DNA of 64,000 nt from Anthonomus grandis grandis. Lineage: Eukaryota > Arthropoda > Insecta > Coleoptera > Curculionidae. Shown here in pieces: positions 1-9,131 of the stretch. Position numbers and translations under genes: made by a program. Location: assembly GCF_022605725.1 (NCBI RefSeq), contig NC_065547.1, positions 26,825,167 to 26,889,166 on the forward strand. The letters are read 5' to 3'. Below the pieces are notes generated by a model, which ran no database searches, was not told the DNA's origin, and was given only the letters and a program-made list of their open reading frames with translations. The number at the start of each line of letters is the position of its first letter. Position 1 is the first letter of the stretch.

Positions 1-433
1 CTGAGTTATGTGTATTTTCGTCATTTTCAGTTATTTCTGAATGCTCTGTTTCAATTTCACTTTCTTGTGACTGACTCTGTATCTCCAAATCTTCACTTTC
101 AGTGCTTTGTACCGGTACTTCTTGATCACTTGTGAAGAGCAGAAGATCAAAGTACCATAAACGGGGCTCGTAAATATCATCGCTTGCTGCCCCTGTCCTT
201 TGTGAATTGCATACTTTTTTCAGTTCCTTTCGAAAGCATCCACGCAAATTTTGAATTTTTTTGTAAACAAAATCACGATCTGCCTTAGGATAGACTTTTT
301 TCGAATATTCCACCAAATTTTCATAACCTCTGTTCTTTAAATTTTTGTTTGAGTATTCGTTAGATTTTGTTTTCCATAATACCGGATGACTTTTATATAT
401 TTCGATAAATCCTGACAGAAATTCTTTTCCCAT
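1..433 (-). CDS. MADF-domain (Adf-1-like) protein, partial: C-terminus runs off the window
   Basis: Reading the minus strand from the ATG at 431-433 gives an open frame of 144 codons that reaches base 1 without a stop. The start MGKEFLSGFIEIYKSHPVLW and the later blocks YENLVEYSKKVYP, IQNLRGCFRKELKKV and EPRLWYFDLLLF have the layout of a MADF domain (about residues 4-95): an opening helix followed by LW, a central N-L-R-x-x-F-R-K/R block, then P-x-L-W-Y-F-D. The domain is a Myb/SANT-like DNA-binding fold found in insect transcription factors and in PIF/Harbinger-associated proteins. The remaining tail is very acidic and Gln/Ser-rich. A truncated LINE begins within about 10-20 bases upstream of the ATG, so any original promoter or upstream exon is now at least 2.4 kb away or lost. 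It may be a host gene or a transposon accessory gene; the window cannot decide. Confidence 0.6.
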   Translation of the reverse strand, partial: MGKEFLSGFIEIYKSHPVLWKTKSNEYSNKNLKNRGYENLVEYSKKVYPKADRDFVYKKIQNLRGCFRKELKKVCNSQRTGAASDDIYEPRLWYFDLLLFTSDQEVPVQSTESEDLEIQSQSQESEIETEHSEITENDENTHNS

Positions 434-439
434 AAACCG

Positions 440-2856
440 TATCCTGACTCAGGTGCCATTCAGAAAAAGATACAAATCCAGAGGTTTGGGTAGAATTTAC
501 AGCACAAGGAACTTCCGGTCTTTTGATGCAGGATGTCGGTCTTTTAATTGGGACTCAATATTTTGTGAGCAGGATGCTCTTGCTTCATTTCACGCATCTC
601 TTTCAAAGTTAGTTGATAGATACTTTCCCGTTCACCCATTAAAAAATCGATTTAGGGACCGGAAAAGATGGTTAACTCCTGGTATTCGCATTTCCGGTCG
701 TAATCTTAGATTTTTTGGTATTTTAAAAAAGTTCTACCCGATAAATAATTTTGTATTGTCGCTATTCTCGAGATATCGAAAAGTTTACCGGAAAGTTGTG
801 TGTGAAGCGAAAAGACTCTATTATTCCAAACGTTTGAAATATTCCTCCAATGAGCAACGCGAAGCGTGGTCAATTGTTAATGAGGTTGTGTCCAAGAGTA
901 ATGGCTCTCAAGAAGTGCGGATTGATTCTGACATATTAAATAAGTACTTTTGTTCGGTTGCTGATATCCTCACAAAGGGTCTCTCTTCCACTTATAACCC
1001 TCTCAAATTTTTACCTACCACTAGTGGTAACTCATTTTACCTCAGCCCCACTACTCCCAGGGAGATTTTTTGCACTATAGGATCGACGAAAAAGAAAAGG
1101 GCATCTAGTGACGATGGTATTTCAGTGAATTTATTGGGAAAACTTCCTTTGAGTGCTATTCAGGCTCTTTCTGATGCTATTAATATTTCATTTCAGTTGG
1201 GCACATTTCCTCTTTGCCTAAAATTAGCAAAAATTTTGCCTCTTTATAAGGGTGGTGATCGTTCTAGTCCATCCAACTATAGGCCAATTTCAATTTTGTC
1301 TACTTTATCTAAGTTAATTGAAAGACTTATGAAGGATCGTCTTTTAAAGTTTCTTCTGGGGGAAGGGGTTCTTCGAGATGAACAATTTGGTTTTCTATCA
1401 GGGAAAAGCACCTCTGACGCTATGTTTGATTTCTTGTCCAAACTTCTCCAGGGTGTTAATGGAAGAAAGGCGACTGCGGCGGTGTTCTGTGACTTGTCCA
1501 AAGCTTTTGATTGTGTGAGTCATAGGATACTGCTTCAGAAGCTTTCTGCTTATGGAGTTAGGGGTGTTGCACTAAAGTGGTTTGAGTGCTATTTGTCTGG
1601 TCGCGAGCAGTCTGTGTACCTTAATGGTGACTTTTCTGGTAGGGAGTCTGTGGATTGTGGTGTTCCACAGGGGTCAGTTCTTGGTCCCCTTCTATTTCTT
1701 GTATACATTAATGATCTTATTACTCTTAGCATATGTGGACATTTTACATTGTTTGCTGACGACACAACGGTTTTATGGTCGAATAAAGATCCCAAGCAGC
1801 TTGTCAGAGATGTTGCAGCCGATCTCCTGAAATTAAAGCAATGGTGTGATTCCAATCAACTTTGCTTAAATATGTCAAAGTCCCACATTATTGGTTTCAA
1901 TTTTCAAGCTGAGAGTCTTGATTTTGGTGAGAACGCATTGGACATGGTAGACAATTCTGCATTTCTTGGTTTAGTCATTGATAAAGATTTAAAGTTTTCT
2001 GACCATATAATAAAGTTAAATAAAAAACTTGCTTCTGGCTGCTTCTCTGTTAGGGCAACCGTTCATGAACTGGGGAGAGATGTTGCTCGTGATGTGTACT
2101 TTGCTTTGTTCGAGTCGCATTTAGGGTATGCTCTTCCATTTTGGGGTGCATGTTCAAATTATCTGTTTCAGTCTGTTTTTGTGCTGCAAAAGAGGGCTGT
2201 CAGAAGTTTATTTAGGGCCCATTCTAGAATGCATTGTGGTAATCTTTTCAAAGAGAGCCGTATTTTGACCCTACCATCATTATTTATTTTGGAAACTGCA
2301 TGTTTAATATTCAAAAATAAGAACAGTTTTCCAATCCGACATCACAGTTATCCTACCAGACAGATTAATAATATTCCCCTTCCTATTCCTCATTTTACAT
2401 CTATCAAAGATTCATTTATATATCGCGGTTTAATGATTTATAATCACATTAGCGTGGAATTAAGAAGTGTTCAGTCTTTGCGCCAGTTTCGTTGTAAACT
2501 GAAGTCATATTTGCTTCTAAAAGCCTTTTATTCGATTGAAGACTTTTTTAAGGCTGAGGATGTTGTGTAGTAGATGCTAAGCTTTTAATCTGTTAATTTT
2601 AATTTTGAACATATCTTTATGTGTGCCTTTATCTCTGCTACCTTTGTCTACATGCATGTATTTTATTTTATAAAGATTTTGTTTGTAACATTTTCTCTTG
2701 CATTTTTTTTTTTAGGCATTTTATATGTTGTATAAATTTTTTATATATTTGTTTTGTAAAATCTGATTTGATTGTATTTATTTTCTGAAGCTTTGTCAAT
2801 AAAATTCGTGTACATGTACCAAATTTTCGACAATAAAGTACTTGAAAAAAAAAAAA
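440..2856 (+). mobile_element. 5'-truncated non-LTR retrotransposon (Jockey-like LINE) with poly(A) tail
   Basis: The element consists of a reverse-transcriptase reading frame (453-2570), a roughly 270-base 3' UTR, an AATAAA at 2832-2837 and a run of twelve A at 2845-2856. The apurinic endonuclease and ORF1 regions are missing, as expected from incomplete target-primed reverse transcription. No convincing target-site duplication was found by eye between the sequence left of 440 and that right of 2856. The left boundary is approximate. Confidence 0.8.
453..2570 (+). CDS. LINE reverse transcriptase ORF, 5'-truncated but otherwise open
   Basis: The frame is open for 705 codons. It lacks a natural start, because the first possible initiator (GTG at 453) is simply where the truncated copy begins. 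An endonuclease-RT linker (WLTPGIR near residue 75) precedes the palm and fingers blocks NYRPISILSTLSKLIERL, EQFGFLSGKSTSDAMFDFL, FCDLSKAFDCVSH, GVPQGSVLGPLLFLVYINDL and the catalytic FADDTTV near residue 435. The thumb/C-terminal region typical of Jockey/CR1-type LINEs runs to the end. No stop or frameshift is seen, which suggests a fairly recent insertion. Without the endonuclease domain it should not retrotranspose by itself. Clade placement as Jockey-like is by general appearance and the poly(A) tail. Confidence 0.85.
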   Translation: MPFRKRYKSRGLGRIYSTRNFRSFDAGCRSFNWDSIFCEQDALASFHASLSKLVDRYFPVHPLKNRFRDRKRWLTPGIRISGRNLRFFGILKKFYPINNFVLSLFSRYRKVYRKVVCEAKRLYYSKRLKYSSNEQREAWSIVNEVVSKSNGSQEVRIDSDILNKYFCSVADILTKGLSSTYNPLKFLPTTSGNSFYLSPTTPREIFCTIGSTKKKRASSDDGISVNLLGKLPLSAIQALSDAINISFQLGTFPLCLKLAKILPLYKGGDRSSPSNYRPISILSTLSKLIERLMKDRLLKFLLGEGVLRDEQFGFLSGKSTSDAMFDFLSKLLQGVNGRKATAAVFCDLSKAFDCVSHRILLQKLSAYGVRGVALKWFECYLSGREQSVYLNGDFSGRESVDCGVPQGSVLGPLLFLVYINDLITLSICGHFTLFADDTTVLWSNKDPKQLVRDVAADLLKLKQWCDSNQLCLNMSKSHIIGFNFQAESLDFGENALDMVDNSAFLGLVIDKDLKFSDHIIKLNKKLASGCFSVRATVHELGRDVARDVYFALFESHLGYALPFWGACSNYLFQSVFVLQKRAVRSLFRAHSRMHCGNLFKESRILTLPSLFILETACLIFKNKNSFPIRHHSYPTRQINNIPLPIPHFTSIKDSFIYRGLMIYNHISVELRSVQSLRQFRCKLKSYLLLKAFYSIEDFFKAEDVV

Positions 2857-3689
2857 TATATTTTCACTCATGTTTGTATTTTATTAAATTGCAAGAGACG
2901 TTAAAATTAAGTTAAGTCGTTAAGAAAACTATGTACGTTTGTGGTTCTGAAATAAATTTATCTTTTGCAAAGTCTGCAAACAAGTCTGTGCAGGATCAAG
3001 ATCGGCGCGGCGCTCGCACAGTGTACCCATGTAACTTTATATAATCCCTTATCTATGAGTGTACCTACGTATTTGTCTCGAGACTTTGACCGTTCCAGAT
3101 AAAGTATGCAGAGAACTCTGCATGTGTGTGGCCGGCTTTTGGTATTCAATTCGTTTTAAACACTGACCTAAATCATCAAAACACTTATTTGTGTAAGTTT
3201 TCAAAAGCTATTGAGTCTAAGTCCGATCTCATACATTCTTAGGATCAGATCTAGATCGTAACAAAATACAAATTAATTTTGCCCTGAAAACGTTTATAAA
3301 GAACAGACATTTGCCGAAGAGGAAATGCAATAAATAAAAAAGTTACTGGCGTAAGCATAACCTCACTCATATTTTTTTTTCCACAGAAATAAACACAAAC
3401 TAATGAAAAATCAATTTTAAAAAATATCCGCGCAGTCTCACCTTTACGTTCTTCACTGTATTTTTTTCAAATCTATTCGCTCTTTTGATAATTTATTTTG
3501 TTCTGCATTTTTATTTGGTTTGAAAGTCTTAACTATCTCATATACATTAATATTAAATAAATTAAAACTAATACTAACAAAATATAATGCTTCTCAACTC
3601 TAAAAATATATCAAAAAATTAATATCAATATTTATTGCTTGTATAGCTTCCCTTTAACATATCGAGTACCGCTAACAAACGCTTAAAGT
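2857..3689. other. Intergenic stretch, nothing recognised
   Basis: AT-rich sequence between the LINE tail and the presumed ADRM1 promoter. The short open frames here show no family motif and no repeat structure by eye. Confidence 0.5.
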
Positions 3690-4019
3690 GCCTATATATT
3701 TGTGTTCTGTGATGCCCTATACGGTGACGTCATGACTTGATCGATTGAATCTTAAATGATGTCTTAAAAATGCTTATAGGCGCTTATACGCGCTTATACA
3801 TGACCTTTTGACAGTTCACTGACGTGTCATTATTGACAGTGACACTAATGACATTTTTCAAGGCGTCATAAGAAAAATTTGAAAAATTTTCCTAGTCATC
3901 CTTTTCACATTTTATCCTGATCTGCCTGTATTGAGTTTTTGTTGGAAAAAATTGTTCTAAAAAGTAAAAGCAACTTGTTTTTGCTGCAAATTTTAAATCT
4001 TTTATAGTGATTAAAACAG
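3690..4019 (+). promoter_or_regulatory. Putative promoter and non-coding first exon of the ADRM1 gene
   Basis: The first coding exon of ADRM1 starts with a splice acceptor (TTTTTCTATAG ending at 15498) only 12 bases before its ATG, so a non-coding exon must lie upstream. A good donor, AAAACAG|GTGAGTA, occurs at 4019/4020. The preceding 330 bases contain a CRE-like TGACGTCA (about 3725) and two further TGAC-type motifs (CTGACGTGTCA and TGACAGTGACAC, about 3818-3843). The link between this donor and the acceptor at 15498 is inference; it would make an 11.5-kb first intron. Confidence 0.35.
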
Positions 4020-4209
4020 GTGAGTAAATAATTTATCTTCATTTCCTGATATCTTATTATCATGTTTAATATCTCTAAAATTACTATTATACAAGTGCTT
4101 TTAATTAACTAAATGAACTTGCAATACTCATAATATCTTCTAAATAAACATGTTGTTCACTTCAACTTTAATAACCTCTGTTATCTGTTTTCTATAATAT
4201 ACTCGAAAG

Positions 4210-4850
4210 ATGGAACTTAAGTCTGTATAAGTCCTCATTAATTTTCTTGAGTAAAGATGTGCATTGCCCACATCTTAATATTGAGTGTGGGTCATTAACA
4301 TTGACACAAGAAATAGAAGTGGACCTAGAAGAGATCCTTGTGGCCCACCTACTGAAATTTTCAACTCATCAGATAAAGAATAGCCCTATTGTTGGAACCA
4401 TTGCTGTGACACTCAAATTAGGTAGTTTGAGTATATTTTAGTTTAGTTTTAATCTTCTCCTGAAGATGCTAGCATTGTTAGGGAAGCATGTGATGAGAGT
4501 AAAAATAAAGAGTTTTGGTTAGTGGTAAAACTGTATCCTAATTTCAGAAAAAGGATGCTTCCAGATTACTGACTGGTTTCTTTCTGAGAAATATGAACAA
4601 AACCATTGCAGAATACTCCCTCTAAACCCATATATTTGAAGCTTCTGAAATAGTGAATCATGCAATACACAGTCAAAGCATTAGCAGTATTACAAAAAAA
4701 TTCAGCTTCTCCATCATTCCTAAGAAGAGTCTTTCAAACAAGTGAAATACTGAATCATGGTATTTTTTGAAGCTTGAAAGCCAAACTGAGAAGTGCTAAG
4801 AACTTTATTAGTCTCCAAAAATTTACCATCCATCTTTTACAATTTTAGTT
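4210..4850 (-). pseudogene. Decayed LINE reverse-transcriptase fragment
   Basis: On the minus strand, translated pieces in shifting frames align with RT blocks: GFQASKNT, FDCVLHDSLFQKLQIYGFRG followed by LQWFCSYFSERNQSV, then GGPQGSLLGPLLFLV at 4350-4306. Several stops, frameshifts and an internal insertion of roughly 150 bases separate the blocks. It is an old, dead copy in ADRM1 intron 1. Confidence 0.6.
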
Positions 4851-4984
4851 AAAATAGGTAATTGTAGGTACACTTTAAGCTATAATTTGATGGAGTGTTT
4901 TCACCTTCACCTTAAGTATGGCTTTTCATGTTATATATGGATTTTGGATATGAAATTTTATTTCTACTTGAATTATTTTATATA

Positions 4985-6944
4985 CAGGGTGTCCCAAAAT
5001 TAGTGGACGAAACGCGAACCCTGTATTCTTTGGTCAAAAATAACCTCACTTTTTCCTATAAACATATATAGGCAAACGCCTATCAAGGGAGCTACGCCCC
5101 TTTTAAAGGGGGCACCTAAAGATGGTTTTTTCCACTTATTTTTGAAACGGGTAAATATAAAAATTTTAAATTTTGGTATTCTCCCAATTTTGATATGCTG
5201 AATTTAGTTGTCATTTCATAATTTTCATTATTTAGTCAGGTGCATATCATTTAGGGGGTGAGCCTAAAAAAATACCTAAAATAAAAATTGTGTGCAAAGT
5301 TTTTGTTTTTTTTTCTTTAAATTTTAAAAATTTGAAGCTTTTTACGTAAAAAAGTACCTCTTAGTCAATAACTCTACGAGTTACCATTTTCGAGAAAAAG
5401 GCATAAATTTTTATGAAAACTTAGTACAGACATTAACATTTGTTGTAATTGATTAGTTGTCATTTTGCATTCAAATTGTTAATATCTTTTTAACTATGGA
5501 AGACTTTTCGACCCGTGAAAAAGTAGATATTCATTTTGTGTATGGGTTTTGTGATGGAAAGGCAAATGCCGCTGCACGAGAGTATCGGCGGAGGTTCCTG
5601 CAAGAAGGCTTCCACATTGGAAGTTTTTGTTAGAATTCATAGAAATTTACTTGAATATGGATCCTTCGAACGTACTCGAGGGCAAGGAAGACCAATTGCA
5701 AATGATGGTTATGGGGGGAATTTAATTGAAGAAAACCTTCAAATATCATTGAGAACCTTAGAAGAGATTACCAATATCCCAAAGTCAAATGTAAGTAAAA
5801 TTAAATATAATAAATAAATAATTAAGTAGCTAATTTGTTATCCAAAAAATTAAATTTAAAGTACTTATAACTGAAAATTTAGATTGGTATAAATAGTGTT
5901 GTTATTAATTATTATCGTCGGAATTATTGTGGGCGGGTTTGATAGGAGAAAAATTGATAGGCCCAATTATTTTGCCACACAGGTTAACTGGTCGTCATTA
6001 TTTAAATTTTCTTCAAAACATTCTCAGAGATTTACTGGACGATGTTCCCATAGAAACTCGGCTGGAAATACATTTTCAGCACGATGGGGCACCAGCTCAC
6101 TACAGCCGACAGGTGAGAAACTGGCTGGACAATAATTTTACAGGCAGATGGATAGGCCGAGGTGGTCCAATAAACTGGCCTGCACGATCGCCCGACGTTA
6201 ATCCTCTGAATTATAATCTTTGGGGTAATATGTGCAATATTATTTATGCCACCAAAATTGATACTCGAAATGCAAATTCTCTGCGAATTCTCGCAGCTGC
6301 AGGCCAAATAAGAGAAAACCGATTTGAAATTCTTAGATCGACCCAAAACATTCAAAAAAGATCCAGGTTATGCATTCAGGAAAACGGAAACTTGTTTGAA
6401 CATTTGCCTCAAATAAATTAGTATTTTTATCTGTTTGCAATTTTATTTGTCAATTTACTTTTGAAGCGTGCTATTGAGTTTTAATAAAAATTGTTATTAA
6501 TAATACTATGCAGCTTTATTTTTAAATGTGTTTTTCTCGAAAATGGTAATTCCTAGCGTTGTTGACCAAGAGGTACTTTTTTACGTAAAAAGCTTTAAAT
6601 TTTCAAAATTTAAAGAAAAAAAAAACAAAAACTTTGCAAACAATTTTTTTTAAGGATTTTTTTAGGCTCACTCCCTAAATGATACGCACCTGACTAAATA
6701 ATGAAAATTATGAAATGACAACTAAATTCAGCATATCAAAATTGGGAGAATACCAAAATTTAAAATTTTTATATTTACCCGTTTCAAAAATAAGTGGAAA
6801 AAACCATCTTTAGGTGCCCCCTTTAAAAAGGGCGTAGCTCCCTTGGGGAGCGTTTGCCGATATATGTTTATAGGAAAAAGTGAGGTTATTTTTGACCAAA
6901 GAATACAGGGTTCGCGTTTCGTCCACTAATTTTGGGACACCCTG
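4985..6944 (+). mobile_element. DD41D (rosa-like) Tc1/mariner element A, TA-flanked
   Basis: The 1960-bp element starts CAGGGTGTCCCAAAATTAGT and ends in its inverted complement. It is flanked by TA on both sides (4983-4984, 6945-6946). The terminal inverted repeats are long, about 415 bp each, with a few mismatches (compare 4985-5400 with 6530-6944). A broken transposase lies between them. Confidence 0.88.
5496..6421 (+). pseudogene. Transposase of element A, inactivated
   Basis: The N-terminus begins at the ATG at 5496 (MEDFSTREKVDIHFVYG) and matches the helix-turn-helix region (DUF4817-like) of this transposase family. A frameshift near 5595 moves it into the frame of WKVFVRIHRNLLEYGSFERT. 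The middle of the protein, including the block with the first catalytic aspartate (normally DEATF), is deleted. The C-terminal half (5927-6421) restarts at NVWAGLIGEKLIGP-like sequence and retains HDGAPAHY and RSPDVNPLN. The third catalytic position is N instead of D. Spacing between the second D and that N is 41 residues, hence DD41D type. It cannot encode an active enzyme. Confidence 0.85.
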
Positions 6945-6956
6945 TATATATATATA

Positions 6957-8558
6957 CAGTAGTGGCCAAAATTATCGCAAACAAATCTGAATTTTACTAA
7001 TATTTAATAATAACAATTATATGTATGTTTTAATCGTAAAAGTACACCACTGGTTTAGATGGCCTCTTTATATTTAAACAAAATTTCTCATTCAAATAAA
7101 AAAAAGCCTATCTGTTTTTTTGCTGACAATAAATATTTGTAATTGCAAATATTTCACCTGGTCATAATTATAACATTTGAAATTTAGTGCTCTTTCAATC
7201 TGTTGAAGTGCAATATTGAAACAATTTATATTGTGATTTCTTGGTAGTTATTAACTTATTTAAATACCAGTATGAGTCATGGTGAAACCATGTCTGTTGA
7301 AGTGAGGCAACTTATAATTAATCAGTATAAGTCAGGCATCAAACAGTCATCCGTTGCAAAAAATTTTGCTCTTCACAGATCAGTTGTATCACATATAGTG
7401 AAAAGATACAATAGCACAGGGCTGGTAGTACTCAAAAAAAATTCGGGACGTCCCCGGAAAACTTCAAAAAAAAGTGACAAAATGATTGTTCGGATTTCCA
7501 GGCAAAACCCATTTTTGTCCTCTTCAAAAATTAAAGGGCTTTTGGATGGCAGTGGGTGTTCCGATCTTAGTGAACGATCCATAAGGCGGCGTCTATTTGT
7601 TAATAAGTTGTTTGGATGCAGACCAGCAAAAAAGCCTCTTCTTTCCAAGAAGAATGTGAAGGCCCGACTTGAATTTGCTCAAGAACACCAGGGCTGGACT
7701 ATTGATCAGTGGCGCAGAGTTATTTTTAGTGATGAATCAAAATTCAATTTATTTAAAAGTGATGGTGCTGCATACGTTCGACGTCCTGTAGGCAAAAGAT
7801 TTAATCCTCGGTACACTTCTCCTACAGTTAAGCATGGTGGTGGTTCAGTTTTAGTGTGGGGCTGTTTTTCGGGGTATGGTATGGGACCTCTTCACAGAAT
7901 AGAAGGGATTATGGATCGATTTATGTACAAGGATATATTAAAGAATGTTATGTTACCCTGTTCTGAAGAAAATATGCCGCTGTTATATCAATTTCAACAT
8001 GACAATGATCCAAAACATTCTTCAAGGCTAATAAAAGAGTTTCTCCATGATGAAAAAATTAATGTTATGAAGTGGCCCTCCCAATCTCCGGATTTAAATC
8101 CAATAGAAAATCTTTGGGAAATTGTGGATAACAGGTGTAGAACCAGGAATTTCAAAAATGCTGGAGAACTTTTCGAAGCTCTTCAGGATACTTGGTTGTC
8201 AATCGATCATGATGTTATAAACAAACTTATTTTATCCATGCCATAAAGATGCATTGCTGTTATAAGGGCTAAAGTGTACTATACTAAATACTGAAGAATA
8301 TTATTGTATTGTAATCTTATTTTGACTTTGGAGAATAAATAAATTGATTTTTCTAAAATGTGTTGCTATAATTTTGTCCAACCTGTTTCCTAAAAAATTC
8401 CCATTTTTTATTTCTTTTATAAAGTAACAAAAAAATAAACATAAATAAAAAGCTTTGTAAAAAATACATCATAATATATACCAGTTTTTTTCCTAATCTA
8501 CCACATCATATAATTTGAAGGAAAAATGTACTTGTTGCTATAATTATGGCCACTACTG
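6957..8558 (+). mobile_element. Tc1-like element G (DD34E), almost intact
   Basis: The 1602-bp element lies between TA dinucleotides (6955-6956, 8559-8560). It has short imperfect inverted ends, starting CAGTAGTGGCCAAAATTAT and ending in the complement of CAGTAGTGGCCATAATTAT. Its left TA belongs to a (TA)6 tract that also forms the right target site of element A, only 12 bases away. Confidence 0.9.
7272..8246 (+). CDS. Tc1-family transposase, near full length with a late nonsense codon
   Basis: A 324-codon frame begins at the first ATG of the element. Paired helix-turn-helix modules occupy about residues 5-115 with the linker motif GRPRK at 59-63. The catalytic domain carries FSDESKFN (D154), QHDNDPKH (D244) and SPDLNPIENLW (E279), giving the exact D-34-E spacing of Tc1. 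The frame stops at TAA 8244-8246 after LILSMP. The next codons in the same frame read RCIAVIRAKVYYTKY and stop at 8292-8294, which is the usual end of the family. One nonsense mutation therefore removes about 16 C-terminal residues. All catalytic residues remain, so residual activity is possible but unproven. Confidence 0.9.
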   Translation: MSHGETMSVEVRQLIINQYKSGIKQSSVAKNFALHRSVVSHIVKRYNSTGLVVLKKNSGRPRKTSKKSDKMIVRISRQNPFLSSSKIKGLLDGSGCSDLSERSIRRRLFVNKLFGCRPAKKPLLSKKNVKARLEFAQEHQGWTIDQWRRVIFSDESKFNLFKSDGAAYVRRPVGKRFNPRYTSPTVKHGGGSVLVWGCFSGYGMGPLHRIEGIMDRFMYKDILKNVMLPCSEENMPLLYQFQHDNDPKHSSRLIKEFLHDEKINVMKWPSQSPDLNPIENLWEIVDNRCRTRNFKNAGELFEALQDTWLSIDHDVINKLILSMP

Positions 8559-8560
8559 TA

Positions 8561-9129
8561 TATATATACTTGTTTGTTTTCATGTGTTTTGGCAGAGAAT
8601 GTGACTTTACTCAACATATACTGAATAACCAATTTTATTCTTACGGAGAAATGTCAGTATACTATACATATAATATATTATACTAATACTCACTCAATAA
8701 TCAAATTTATACATACTAATATAAAAATATGTTTACAGTTTGGTAGTTATTTTTAAAATATGTAAATGTACTAAATAAAATCATGACATGTTGTATGTAC
8801 CCCTTGTGTCATGACCATGCACATGCAAGACAACCTGCACTCTGTCCATGTACATGAGCTTTGCAAAGGTAAATTGAGAAGTAAAGGTCAATCAATATGC
8901 CTTAAAATTTAAATGCATATCTGCAGTAAATAGCCTTCCTTTGCAGACCAAATAACCATGTGTTTCTGAAGAATGACCCCAGGCCAGGATAGCATATGCC
9001 AAATGAATGTTTATATTACTGACATAATTTACAATATCTTAAATAGGTAATTCTAGAATTAATTACATTTGTCTTAATATCTACACTACACCTAGATATA
9101 AATATCTGTATGTGCAGTTATAATCACTA
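8561..9129. other. Intronic stretch, nothing recognised
   Basis: AT-rich DNA between elements G and B inside ADRM1 intron 1. No coding motif or terminal repeat is seen. Confidence 0.45.
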
Positions 9130-9131
9130 TA

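Noticed and set aside
2668..2871. Minus-strand frame MSENIFFFF... as a first exon of the MADF gene
   Set aside because: Most of it is the complement of the LINE 3' UTR and poly(A); no donor site links it to the MADF frame.
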